64,000 nucleotides of DNA from Synanceia verrucosa (lineage: Eukaryota > Chordata > Actinopteri > Perciformes > Synanceiidae), in NCBI GenBank assembly GCA_029721515.1, contig CM056562.1, positions 18,111,335-18,175,334 of the forward strand, given 5' to 3'. The notes under the pieces were generated by a model that searched no databases, was not told where the DNA came from, and was given only the letters and a program-made list of their open reading frames with translations. Within the stretch, counting starts at the first letter, position 1; every line of letters starts with the position of its first letter. Positions 1 through 13,594 of the stretch are shown one piece after another. Both the position numbers and the translations under genes were made by a program.

Positions 1-1639
1 GAACAAATTAAACAGATTTGATCTTTGTCCAGTCAACAAAATGAATATGTGTTATTCAGATCTATCGCCTACCTTGACAGATGGAGGGTTGACTCCCGTC
101 CGATCTCAGTGCAGTCTCATCTTCTCCATGACAGGACTGGTCCTCGTTTCTTTCCCAACAATCCACAGCAGCAGGACTGGTCGTGTGAATGTTTCCATTC
201 AGGTCAAGACAACCGTGTGGGCAAACGTCTCTCTTCCCTCCCCAGACAGTGGCTATAAAGGGTGGAGTAAGGGCTGCCCTTTTCACAGCCTTTGATGGAG
301 GCTGCTCATTAGTGCCGCTGCAAGAGGTGCATTAGGAGGGAGAAGACTCACACACTGAGTTCAAAGCTATCCACAATTAGCACTTATGTTAAGACAATTA
401 AATAACAATAATGTGTATTTAAGTACTTAATAAGCCAAAACAAAATAGTCAACACAGTAGAAGACACATCAACATTTATTAAGACTCAATTCAAACATCT
501 TGCAGCTTTCTGCTCACACCTTACAGATCAGATGCACATGTAAATCATGCCAATCGATCAATTAGATGTAACTGCGCCTGTGTCCACTCCATCGCTCAGC
601 AGAGAGGCTACAGTCGTCCCTCTATCCTCTCAGAGGAGACAATAACCCTCCACAGCTGAGCCAACTGCCCGAGGAAGATACAGAGCGTCTACCTCTGCAA
701 AGCTCTGATGTCTCGCTACCACCGCAGATTAAAGGGTCGCTCCACATATTGCCCTAAGCATGAGAGCACGACGACGGCAAGATAAAAAGATGTCTGCTGT
801 GAGAACCGACAGACTCGTCCCTCTGCTCGTCTCTGTCTTCCATTTAAATGAAGAGAGAAGTGTGAAGCATGGAATCTGTTGCCTTCATTCAAGTATTCAT
901 TCATGCACTTCAGCCACACCGAACCTCCAATCAGCATCATAGAAACAATGCAAGAGGCCTTATATGTTATGTTACCATGGGGACCATTTAAACTGCAGGC
1001 GTATGTATTAAGTGCAAATTGTATTAATGTTCATGTGAATGCTGCCTAAGGAGGTAGAGGAGGAGGAAGAAGAGGAGCAGGAGGTCAACCCCAGAGAGGG
1101 TTGGCTCTATTCTTCAAATCCTGCATAAGAATAAATTAAAAACCTGACAACAAGCAGCCAAATTTGACTGTTTGGAAGGAAGCATTGGCTCTTTTATTGT
1201 CAGGAAGATACCGTTTTTTTTTATTTAGGTTAATTATTCTGACACCAAAGATAATCTCTTTAACTCATATAAGCCAACTGTGCTGACTGGATTCATTAGC
1301 CAGCCCACCCTGTGAAACATCTCTCTCATTTAAGGATTTAAAAACTGATGCACATAATGAATAAATATAATTTCTTTCCAGAATCTGAGCTGCACTGTGT
1401 ATTATTCAGTCATTAAAACAAAATGTACTTTTTACATGTTGATGTGTGTCAAGATATAAGATTGGGACTAGTTTGAAGTGTGCTCCCAGCTGAACTTATC
1501 TGTTTGAAACTATGGTGCGAAAGAGGTCATTTGCAAATCACTGTCTCTGAAAAGATTATATTGGTATTATGATGATGTTTGTTTTCTGATCTCAATTAGT
1601 TTAAAGGGAAAGACAGATGGTGTCTGAAGTTCTACTCAC
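1..1639. other. KNDC1 intron(s), with one possible further exon
   Basis: Mostly unremarkable AT-rich intron. A minus-strand open stretch at about 73-262 ends at a good donor (CAAG|GTAGGC) and reads like coding (ERNEDQSC, DGSQPSICQ). I found no convincing acceptor whose phase fits exon 16, so I did not add it to KNDC1. Confidence 0.4.
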
Positions 1640-1778
1640 AGTGTGGATGGGCTGTAGTTAACCAGACAGTGAAGTACTCCCAGCAAGTCATCTTCCCAGT
1701 ACAGATCACTGAACCTCTCCTTCACAACACTGGCAAACGTGTCGTACTGGAGGTCCTTGAGAGAGAAAATGCACTCCC
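1640..1778 (-). CDS. kndc1: KNDC1 coding exon 16 (last clear exon in the window)
   Basis: The acceptor is TTCTCTTTTCCGAG and the donor CACT|GTGAGT. It reads ECIFSLKDLQYDTFASVV then RFSDLYWEDDLLG, ordered and conserved-looking. It ends with two bases of a codon, so the coding region continues below 1640. Confidence 0.88.
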
Positions 1779-4700
1779 CTCGGAAAAGAGAAAAAAAAAA
1801 AAGTGGATTTTCTAAATGAATACATGTGAGCAACTCAAGGTTAAGATGATGAAGTGTGTCACTGTTTTATTGTTTCATAACAGAAAGCTAAGAGCTCGCT
1901 GATGTTAAAGGAATATTCTGCAACAGGGTTTGAAGTGCAGTTTGTTAACAATAAAAGTGTAGAATTTAGGGCCATCTTGCGGGGATGGAGGACCGCTACG
2001 GTGACTTAAATGAAAACACAGATGGTCCACTCAGAGCCAGTGTTTGGTTTGTCCTTTCTGGGCTACTGGAGAAACACGGTGGTGCAACATAGCAGACTTT
2101 ATATCGATAAGGGATCAAAACACAACAATTCTTATTTTCAGGTAATTAGATACCAAAGAAATAATCAAATCATATCAACAGTAATATGAAGATGCATACC
2201 CATGGCGATGTCCTCATGTCCATTGTCTAAATACCCATCGAGTGAAAACTCTCCCTTGAGCAGGTCAATCACTTCCTGCAGGGCAGGGTGGACTTTAGAG
2301 GAGATGGACTCAGGAGGAGAAGGGTTCCCCCCTCGTGTTCCTGGATTAACTTGTCCATTGGAAGCTCTGGGCACACTGTGCTCCAGGGAGCTGTCAGAAA
2401 TTATGGCGTTACCACTGAAACAGGATGATGGTGGCTCATAATCCTGGGGTCCAGGCCTCACAGGCAAATTCAGACAGTTACTAAATGGACCATCAGTATT
2501 CTCTGGACCTGTGATCAGTCCCTGTAAAGGCTGTGGCACCAGGGACAGATTTATATCCAACCCAGGGAGGGACTCAGGAGCCCTGACCTGCACAGGCACT
2601 AAGGAAAGATGTCCTGTTGAGGGATCCTGACAGAAGAGGTAGTTGTTGAAAACATCACTACCACTGACGTTAGTGGATGACGGTGGAGGAAGCGAGACCT
2701 CCAGACAGGAAATATCAGGGAGAGTGGAAGTAGAGTTCACCAGATTTTTGTGGCTGGAAGTTGTATTTATGGCTGTTTGATTGACAGGCAGCTCCTGTGT
2801 GTGGAAAGTGGAGTCAATTGGAGCAGGACATGCGTACTCAGAGTGTGGAGTGAAATCAATGCTCCTTTCCTCGCTGCTTTTTGTGAATCCATCTACAGGC
2901 CTAAAAAAAAATACAAACAATCCCTGATGAGCATTTTCTACTTTTAAACATGTGCAGTACTTGGTGCAGGTATTAGTTTTACTTCTTTTAATTTCATTAT
3001 TTTTTATCTTGTTGAGTTACGTTCTAACATTTGAGGAAATTATTACCTTTCTTGCTAAGGTTCATGAGAAGAATGACAGCAGTCTGTATCATAATATCTG
3101 TCCATTAAATATTAAAAAAATAGTAAGTAGCCAAACAGCTTCACTTAGCTTAGCATAAAGACGAAGCAGGAAACAACAACCAGCCCGACTCTGCTGGCTG
3201 TTTTCAGACTGCCATCCCCTCTAAAGCCCCATAATTAACCCATTTTCTGGAGCATCACAAAGATCTAAATGTGACTGTTTGTATGATGAGAATGTATTAA
3301 ATTCAAGTCATATCAGCAAATAATTATATGCCATTAGCTTGTGATGGATACAGCAGGAAGTCAGCCCATAATTCCATTAGTTTAACTCTCAGCAAGAAAG
3401 CAAAGGCTGCTGTTATTTAAAAAGTGAATAGTGATAATAGAGAGCAGGTCATCGTACCCCTCAATGGCAGCTCCCATGTGTTGGCTCTCCTCCTCTGAGC
3501 CCCCTTCCTTGGTCAGGATGATTGGGGTGAAGTGTGTGGCTGTGGAAGTGAAGGCTTCTGGGAGTTGGAGTTCCTTGTTGACTGGATAGCTGTGGGGAAC
3601 AGGGCCAGGCACAGGGGCCAGTCGGCTCTCAGTGGCCATGGGCACAAAGCCTACACACAGTTACAACAACGCCACATACAATATCAGTGATATTGTCTCA
3701 TGCAATGCACAACAGCGAACTAAATGTGGAAAACACTGGGAAGATCTGCTGCATATATCATGATCCCAGTCGCTCTCTGATTTTCTGAATCTACATGAAT
3801 GTGACAAATTTTGTCATTTTGTGTATAATGCGCTTCACATTTCAAGGTAAACTACGTTGCATGAGGGTCATCCGTACTAAAGTGAAGAAGTCCTACCGCT
3901 GTTTGGTGCAGACTCTTCACATGAGCTGTGTTGAGTTTCAGCTGCATCGCTGCATTTTGAGGCTGACTGAAAGAAAACACAACGGCTTCATTAAAACAAG
4001 GATTTATTTTTTCAATGAGACATTAAGAGGGAGATCAAAAAGAACTGACCATGACACAAAATCTTCAAAATGATATACAATAAACAAACACAAAGGCGTG
4101 AATGTAGCTGTGGGGGAAAACAAAGCGGGGTTTACCGGGTGAACTCTGCTGATGAGGTTGAGCCACACAGTCTCAGCATTTGTCCCTTGACATGATAAGT
4201 AGTCACGACAGCTCTGCAGCAGATCCACAGGAAAACACACGTGATAAGAGTTCAGGATACTTCAAACACAATCACACACAGGCACCAATAATGTCCGAAT
4301 TAATTGTGTCCTGAAATAACTGAAGCGCTTGATTGAAAATAAAACACCCAGTATTTGAAGAATGAACAGCTGCTTTAACATAATGACTGACCGCATAAAA
4401 ATAAAAGTAAATTATGCCATTTTCTAGGAGAGTCCTTTGTTAACAAAGTGCCAAACACTTTTACAAATTGGATTCTCTACATTTAAATTACAAGTGATTT
4501 TCTTTCAAACAGGATACATCTATTTGGAAAGCCTCTCTGTCTGTGCACAATGATATGCTAAAATCAAATCAAGCTGTATTTATACAGAACTTTTTATAAA
4601 AAGAAATGCAATTCAAAGTGCTTTCCAGAGCAAGTCATAAAAGACAGAAGGACAAACTATTTATCAGATTTACTTTGCAATGATGAGTTATTTTAGTAAC

Positions 4701-7700
4701 TAAAAACAAATTTTCTAAAATGTGCTACTAATGGGGGGCGGCACGGTGGTGTAGTGGTTAGCACTGTCGCCTCAGAAGGTACCGGGTTCGAATCCCAGGC
4801 CCGGGACCTTTCTGTGTGGAGTTTGCATGTTCTGTACCCTGCCTTCCGCCCTAAGACAGCTGCGATAGGCTCCAGCCCCCCCGCGACCCTATGAGGATAA
4901 GCGGTAGATAATGGATGGATGCTATTAATGGGTTCTAAGACTAATCACAGCAAACTACTAATAAACATTTTTCACACAATTAAGCCATTCTAGATATTCA
5001 GTGAGGCAAAAAAACAAATCAGTTTTTGTTTAGTAATTTGTTTGTACTATTATTGTTTTTTGTATTTTAACAAATTTAAATTGTGCCTGCGGCTCTGTCT
5101 GAGTTGTAACAGGAAGCTGAAAACAAACATTTACAAATGGCAATTTCTCTCACGTATTTTTTAGAAAGTGGAAAAATAACAGTCCTACTTTTTTAGCCAT
5201 GACAAGCGTCGGCCTCTCAATAGGCGTCCTCTTTGCCATCTCCAGGAGCAGTCTCTTCAGTTTTCGAGGCACTGCCAGTTTTTGATTAGGTGATAAACTG
5301 AACTTGGCTGTTGCCCAGAGAATAGCAGCAACACCATAAACACAAACCTGAGCCAAGACAGAGAGGAAAAGAAGACAGCAAACAAATACAACCAAAGCAA
5401 ATGACGAACAGGAGAAAGACAGTTCAAAACAAATAAAGGCAGACAAACCTTCTCAGTCACAATGCCATGTTCTTGATATTCAGGAGCAAGATAAAAGTCA
5501 TCTCTGGATCCTGCAAAGAACACTGAAGGTCAACTAAAACTCCAAACTCTGTTGCTTTGCAAAGAACAAAGAGCATTTTTGGCATATTTTGTAAGTAAAC
5601 ATCTAAATATTAATGGAACCTTCATTTATTTCCATTACTCTGCAGCAGAACACTACAGTGTATAGTGTATAGTGTATAGTAAACTTACCAATGTTTTTAG
5701 GCTTCAGGAAAAGAACCTCTCCCTCACAGCCCACATGCAGAGTGTCCAGACATAGATACGCTGGTGAAAAAGAGAGAAATCAGCTGCAGAGAACAACTGT
5801 GAGCATAAAATGCAAGCCATGTAAACTCCATGTGCATATTAAAGGGGAAGTGCTGTATTTTACAAATTGGACCTTATTTCAGGGATAAAATACTGCCATT
5901 TATTCACCCATTTCACTCTGAGTGCATGCTCTCATATAATATGTTGGATCTCATTTATTATTAGAGGAGCAGTTAATAGTAAGTAGTAGTTTCATGCACA
6001 AAGTGGTCAAAGTTACCTGGAAAATCAATGTAGGTCTGCAGTGAGGACAGGCAGGTGTAACACAGAGCCCATAGCTCATTAACTGTCAGCCTGCGTCCAC
6101 ACCGAGTCAGTAAGTCTCTCAGAGAGATCCACTGGACAGAAAATAGAGAACACACCCAGTTTAAAAGAGGAAAATGTCTCAGCTTTTGGAGCTTCAGCTG
6201 ATCACCTCAGAAGTCTGAGTGAAACTGAACAAATCCAGAACGTAGCTTTCTCAACTTCATCAAGGGTTTATTTTATGGAAGTCCTGCAGACTGATGTGGT
6301 CTGTTACTGCTGAGCACCTACGTGATGAAACACTTCCCCCTGAAAATGTTACATAACTCAATGTTTGTTCTGCCTTACCCAACAGATTTTAATTATCATA
6401 GTTCATATTTGTAAATTAAAAAGGCCAAGTAGACCTCAGCATCATGTCTCATAGCAACATATGTTTGCACAAAGACTTTGCGTGGTGGACTCCACACTGG
6501 CTATAAAACATTTTGGAAAACTTAAAGTTCATTCTTGCCCGTGGACCTAGTAGAACAATTTACCCACCAAACAACCAGCTGTTAGCCTTTTCCCATCGTG
6601 TTATGCTTGAGGCTCCATGATGACAATGAATCTGATGTAAACTAAACTCCATTGACTGATGAAGATGTACAGGAAAATATGAATGAAAGTTAAGATTATT
6701 TAGTGAATCTAACTCAGCTTCTCCTCATTTTGCATTTTAAAAAAGACACTATATTTAAAATCAAACGGCTTCCACATCTGACCAGACGGACACCCCGACC
6801 ACCAGAACCTTTTATCTCCGTCTTCCTCTTTCACCGCTCCTCTCTTACTGACAGACAGACAGCTCTTTAACATCATAGCCATGTGGCACTAACCTCGTCC
6901 TGACATTCTTCATTGAGGCACAGCATGCTTTTGGTCATGTAGTTATTAGGAATGTAGAGGCTGTGGTTCAGTGAACTCTGGTCCTCAGGATGTGAAGATG
7001 CTGAATCCTGGGTGCAGTCCTTAGATTCACAGTCATCACACCCTTGAATCTTTGTTCCCTCGCTGCATAATGTCTCTGCATCATCCTCATTTCCCTCTGA
7101 CATTTCGTCGTCCACAACTGAGGTCACATAATCCTCGGCGCTGCTGTGTCGGTAAGACTCACAGGACTTTCCCCGGTTGAGTCTTTGAAGCCTGTTACTC
7201 CACACAGACTTGCAGCTCAAGTGTTCATCCGCTCCTATCTCAGTGAGGTCGGATACAGGTATACTGATGTCTCCGTGAGCCGGAGGAGAAAGACAAGGGG
7301 GGTTGTTGGAGTCTGGGACAGAGCAGGAGCGGTTCAGAGCCCCCCTCACCCTGCTCACCCTCTGCTGGACTCTTCTCCTCACTGGGGAGCTGTTGTGGGA
7401 CCTGCAGTCCAACTCATCTGCCAAGATCATGTCTGCTTCACCGCTGTCCATGTCCTCCGCCCAGAGAGAGGAATCCCAGGCGCTGCACACCTGCAGATTG
7501 AGTTGTCTGTCATTTCCTGATTCAAAAACAGGTTTAAGGTTGGGGCAAGTACACAACGTTTACCTAACTTGATGATGTGTGCAGCATTTAGAAAAAGCAC
7601 TGCAATAACCTCACATCACAATGGCAACTGTGCCCAGGGGACATTAATAAGTGATGCACATGCTGGATATGTATACACATGTCATTTTAAGATTAGAGTT

Positions 7701-10700
7701 TTGAATAGAATATTGATTCTAAATCAAATTGAGACACAAAGAGTCAGAATTAGATTGTAAAATCTGTGTGTGCAGATCAATAAATCTGGCTGTTATCCAA
7801 TATTTTGAATTTTTATACATCTGGCATATGCCCATATGTCTGGTGTATTTCAAACATGTCATGTTGCTAAAATCTAGAATGAGAAGGCAATATTTAATAC
7901 TTGCAATAATGACAAAAACCTGTTAACACATTCTGTTGTACTTACAAAATAATTTCTTCTTCCAAAGCAGCAGCTTCCTAAAACAGTTTATATTTATAAA
8001 ACAGACTATTGCGTACCTGCTGCCTGGACAGACCATTTACTTTGACAGACCTGTCAACACACAGGTCTTTGGTTTTATCACCCGAGCTCAGCAGACATCT
8101 GGGTTTGGGATGCTGCCATCTTGCCTCCCAGGAGCCTTCCTGTCCATCTGTGAATAGACAAAAGTAACAATTAGTAGCAGGGACCAAACAGCAACGTGTG
8201 AGATGAGATGATAAAAGGACCTTGGAAGGTTGATACTGATTCGATGGAGAGAACCCGTCGTCCAACAGAAGACAGTTTGCGGCACACAGCTGCAGAGGAC
8301 GTATGAGACAGCCTTACTTCAGCCAGAGACAGGATGTCCTGTGGGAGTATTAAAAAAAACACACATACCATATGCATATGATTACAGTATGTTCTACATC
8401 TGGACAAATCTTTCTAAAACTTTTACTGACAGAGGCTGAACACAGTGGCATTCACTAGATTATTTATTTATTTACTGTCATGGGAAATATTATTTTCTAT
8501 GGTTATTGTGTGGGTTGCAATGCATTATTTAATTGTCCTGAATCTGACACAGTTTGTTATTTTGGTATAGTTATGCAGTTTTTTTTATTTATTTTGCATA
8601 CTGTAATAAAAATTAATTTAGTCCCTTCAACTTGTATAAAGCGTCTTTTGCTCATTCTGGATGAAGATGATCTAATTATCACTTATTTTTAATTTTTCAC
8701 TGACTATGTTATTTGGGATTTAACTTGAAAGGCCCTACATATGTTCCTCTTCGCCTGCCATTTCTCATTCGCTGTTGGCTTTTAAGTCACTTCTATTTAT
8801 GTAAGCCAATATCAAATTTGACTCTTTACAATCTGTACAGCACATGAATGGTTGCTTGTTCTCTTTTAGTACCATTAATATTCTCTATATGCAGGCTTGT
8901 TGTTACAGCTATTCAATAAATCTACAATAAGTGCAAAAAGAGTGGAAGAACTTTCATGTATTCTACACACCCACCTTTCTGCACACATTTGATTAATTAC
9001 TCATCTATGTGAAACACATATCAGATGTGTGGGGGTGTTCTGTGAAACTTAACAGCTAAAAAAATGTAGCCTACTGCTCTACTGAGGTAAATCATGTTTG
9101 ACCATTTGTTATTTCTGAGTTACATATTTTTAGTCACTTTACAATGTCATGTTTTATATATTCTTGGCCATGCTGCATTTTGTGGATGAAAAATATTGTA
9201 TATAGCCAGCCAGTAGGACAAAACACTGGGTGTGACTTGCATTTCCAGTTGAACGGCAATTAGTTCACCTAATAGTCATGTTTCGAGATTCTACCTGTGA
9301 CTGTACATATGTGGTAATGCAGCTCTACACAGTCTATGATCTTGCTGTGTCATGACGACTCTGAAATTACTGCAAACCCCAACTGGTAATAAACAGCCCC
9401 AATGTTTAACTGCTTCAAACACTGAACTTGCTGAGCAAAAATGGGAAATAAATGTAATTGTTTATTTAAACCTGTAGGAATATTACTTGTATACAAAAGC
9501 TACTGAATAACATAATAATAAGGAATCATTCATTTGAGTTGTATAACAATATTCACATCATGGAGTGACTTGAAGGAAAAACGTATCCGTGGACCGTTAT
9601 GGACTAAAGGAATATAAAATGGACACATATTCAGACTTTATGAAAGCTTTGAAGGGAGTCACCCCCTTTTTCATCTCTCCTTCACCATAAATCTGAATGA
9701 ATTACTACTTTACAATAACAGTAATAGTTTGGTCTACCTGATTTCTGTAAAACCATACTCTATATAGACTGTCCATATTAACAAAAGTTACCCAGTTAGT
9801 TTTACGGAACATAAATTTATTTCTCTGTGTTAGTTCTTTAGTGCGTTTGTTGAAACATAAGATTATTTACTTAATCTTTTATGCATTAGTTTCTAAACTC
9901 ACTTCTAAGTTAATGGTAAAAAACATGCAATCCCATTAATGTTGTATTTGCATTGAAATTAAACTAATTCAACACTTCACTAAACACTTGGTAATGACTT
10001 TATTTCAGCTACTTTACTCCTTTTTAATCTGGATATGATGACAACTACCCAAGTGAGATCTTAAATAATTCCCCTCTTTTCGCGCCTGTCTATGGATCAC
10101 TGTGTCCATGCAGAGCAGTCAGCAGGGAGCTTCTACCTGCAGGATGGGCCGGTCCTCAGGCGTCTCCTCCTGCATCTGCTCCAGCAGCCTCTGGATTTCT
10201 TCCCCCAGCTCTGCCTCCAGCTCTGGCTCAATGACAAAGTTCAGTGCGGCAGAAAGCGTAGATCCCAGAGAGTAAACATGGCCCTGCAGCCGCAGATAAA
10301 GGAGGGGAAAACACTTTCATCACCCTGATCAGGAACCAGCTGCACAGCAGCTACACACAGGGATCTGAAAGGCTACAGAATGACTACAGAAAAGAGAAAA
10401 TCCAGGACCCTCTTACAGTTTTGAGCAGTATTTGTCATGTGTTGTCCATATTTATGACAGAGCTTTTGTTTAGGTTTGCTACGCTGACAGTGGGTATTAT
10501 GGTCAGCTGTGAGGCAGCAGTGGATTTGAACCAGGTGCTTCTGGGTTCACATCTTGGACATAACCATCACTCCCAACAACTGACGTGGACTGTACCCATT
10601 ATTATGTGGTAAACACATGTGCAAGGCGGATCTCAGTGTGGGTCACCAAAATAGAAGCAAAATACTCAGCTGAGGGCCTTAATTCCTGTTTTGCTTCTGT

Positions 10701-13561
10701 TCTTACTTTGGCTGTGCATAATATCTTGCTTAACAAAAACATTCATTTGAAAGAAAAATGGATTATTTTGGAATAAGTGTGTGAGCCTCATATTTTTATG
10801 CTGCATGTTCCACAGAGGAAAGCTTTTGAATCTATTCGCATTAGAGTCAGTAAAAATACCACTAAAAATATTTTAGTATTTTATTTATACAGATTAAGAT
10901 ATATATCCATATCCATAAGTGGAAGTGACCATTAAAGGATAATTATAGTATATTAGTTAACTGTTTTACTGTAGCCACAGCCAGAAAATATTGTTCTCAA
11001 GAAACATAAGAAGTCTGGAGATTGTGCAAGGTGTGAAGAAAAAGTTTATCTTAAATCTTCAAATGGACCCATAAAAAAAACCCTCAACAAAAACATTAAT
11101 TTAAAAGTTCAACAGGTGAAGCTGAGATGAGCTTCTAAAGTGTAAAATATTCAATGAAATAAGCAACAAGTATTATGTATATTAGTAATACATAACAATG
11201 TTGTATTAATATCCATAGTAATGTTATTGTTTACTTTAGTTGAATTCAATAGGATAAGATCTGATCCAAAGTCAGAGGTGGAAGAAGGTCTTAGATATTT
11301 TCAGTAGCAGTACCACAGTGTAGAAACAACAGCACTGCCTCCTCTCTCTTTCATGCTATCAGACAGGAGAGAGTGCTGAGCTTGTAGCTGAATGATCGCT
11401 GGCTCATGTTGGGACTCTCCTCTCCCTCAGCAAACATCACCAAGGTGCCTGTGGCTGTGTGCTGTTGTACAGTCCCACAGCTGTGACCAGAATTAAATCT
11501 AGAAGAAGATCTGGCATTACTCACCTCGAAAGTACTGCCTGTGTTGTCAAATTCAGGAGGCACAAAAGAGCCTTCTGGATCATCTACAAGAATAAAAACA
11601 CACCAATTTACTGCACCATTAGGCACAACTGAAAAGCACAGAGAACAGCACGTCGCGGCACCATCAATGGGGAACACATGTTGTCTGATGTGAAGACTAT
11701 GATGTAAAGCCATGTCAGTTCTGCACTGTGACCTGACTGCTAAGCATCCGCCATAATGAGAGCAAATCAGAGGAATATAAACCACGGCGGTCCAGTGAGC
11801 TAGTGCAGCCACTTTCCTTCGTTTTGCATAATTCATGTGTCAGAGATTATTCCTGACAAACAAGACAGGAGCTATCTGCAGATCACAAGATGAAGCAGCC
11901 GCTGAGGAAACATGTGGCATCCTCCCCCTCCTCCTCAAATAGAGCACTGCTCAGACTGGCTACAAGCTGGGGACACATAAAAACACCAAACTGGACAAAC
12001 TGGACTCAGGACAAGAAAGGTTGAGAGGCAAGTAGAGAAATCAGGAAAGACTCTGAGCTGGAGGAGGAGAAGAGGAGCAGCAGATAAGGACAGAAGGAGA
12101 GAAAGAGAGGGGTAAAGTGGGTCATAACAGATCTGGGTTTGTCTACTTATGATATCTACTGCCAGGTGAGGTAGTGAGGCTGATCTCCTCTCCTTCGTAT
12201 CACTGTTCCATCTTTTCCTTTCTCTTTCCTCTCCTGTCATTCCCTTTTTTCTTTTCTTTCCCTCTTCACCTATTTCCTCTCCTACGTTCATTCATTTCCA
12301 CCTTTGTTTTCCTTCCCTTGCCTGTTTACTTTCCCCTTTCCTTTACGTTCTTCTTTCTTTTCCCTTTTCATCTTCATATCTCCTTTTTCATTGTTATCTC
12401 CTCTCTTTTTTCATTCCTTTCCCCTACCTTTCTACCTTTCCTCTCTTCAGCTCCTTCACTTCATGTCATCCTCTTTTTCCCCTCTTCACCTATCCTTCCT
12501 ATTCCCCTACCTGTGCCTACATTTCCTTTCCTTTCTGCACCTCCTTAGCCATTTAGTCTCCTATCACCCCCTTCTTTCCTTTCCACCCAATTCCTCTCAT
12601 CTCCTTCTTTCCATTCTCTTTCATTTCCTTTCCTCTTCTCATCCCCTCATTTGCGCTTTCATCTCTCTTCTCCTCTTTTTTCTCTCCTCTCCTCTACAGA
12701 AGGTTGACAGTTCAAATGAACATGAAGGAGAAGGACATGCAGAAGTAGAAAAGTAGCATTTCAACCCTGAACCCAGTGAAATAATCAGTGAATGACAGAA
12801 ATAAAAGGACAGCCGCTGTCAGTGACGCATGTCTCTGGGGTGATGGTGAGCGCTTGGTGAGTCATGTCTGCCTACAGCATTTTGAGCAATATTAATGATT
12901 CAACACACTTTCCAAATGGGCTGATCAGATTTCCCACAGAGCCCAGGCAGTCCAGATTTGTTCAGAAATGGTACAGCTTGCCTTTTTTTGCAGCTGAAAC
13001 AAACTATGAGTCGTTGTTACAACAGTAATGCTCACTGACATTCACCACCACAACCCTCAAGGTCACTCTACTATACAGCCACGTTTGTGTGCCTCAGCTT
13101 GAAATTTCATCTCTATGGCTCAATTAAACAGAATCAATAGGAAACTGTTTAGAGCCTGGTGTTTTCATTAATGATGTAGATGCACTGTGTTCAGCACCAA
13201 CAACTAACACAAGAGTAATGTCAGCGTTTCTTTTTCCGTCCACAGGATGAATCACAGCCGAAGGCCTGAACACAATCCGATGAAAGCATGACAACAATTG
13301 AAGCTGAGAGGGATTGCAGCTGTCAGAGAAATGAAAGCATCTCTTCAAAGTGTCTCTATTACTGACTGCAGGTTTGTGTGGAGATAAGAAAAAAGCATTT
13401 TAATAGGATGCCTTGCTGGCCGGTGTGTGTGACTGCTGATCGGCTAACCAAGCTGTTACCACAACAACAATCTCCCTGGCAACTCTAACACTCCTGATTT
13501 GATCAATGCTTATCAATCTTTTGACATTTGGCACCTGAATGTGCAACAAGTACATTTTGCA

Positions 13562-13594
<33 letters not shown>

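Noticed and set aside
4740..4810. tRNA-like promoter boxes that might indicate a tRNA gene (also at 15.06 and 58.9 kb)
   Set aside because: They are the heads of SINE copies with target-site duplications; no full cloverleaf with a plausible anticodon arm was seen.
12174..12756. Plus-strand frames of 124 and 150 codons
   Set aside because: Pure products of the polypyrimidine tract (Phe, Ser, Pro, Leu only).
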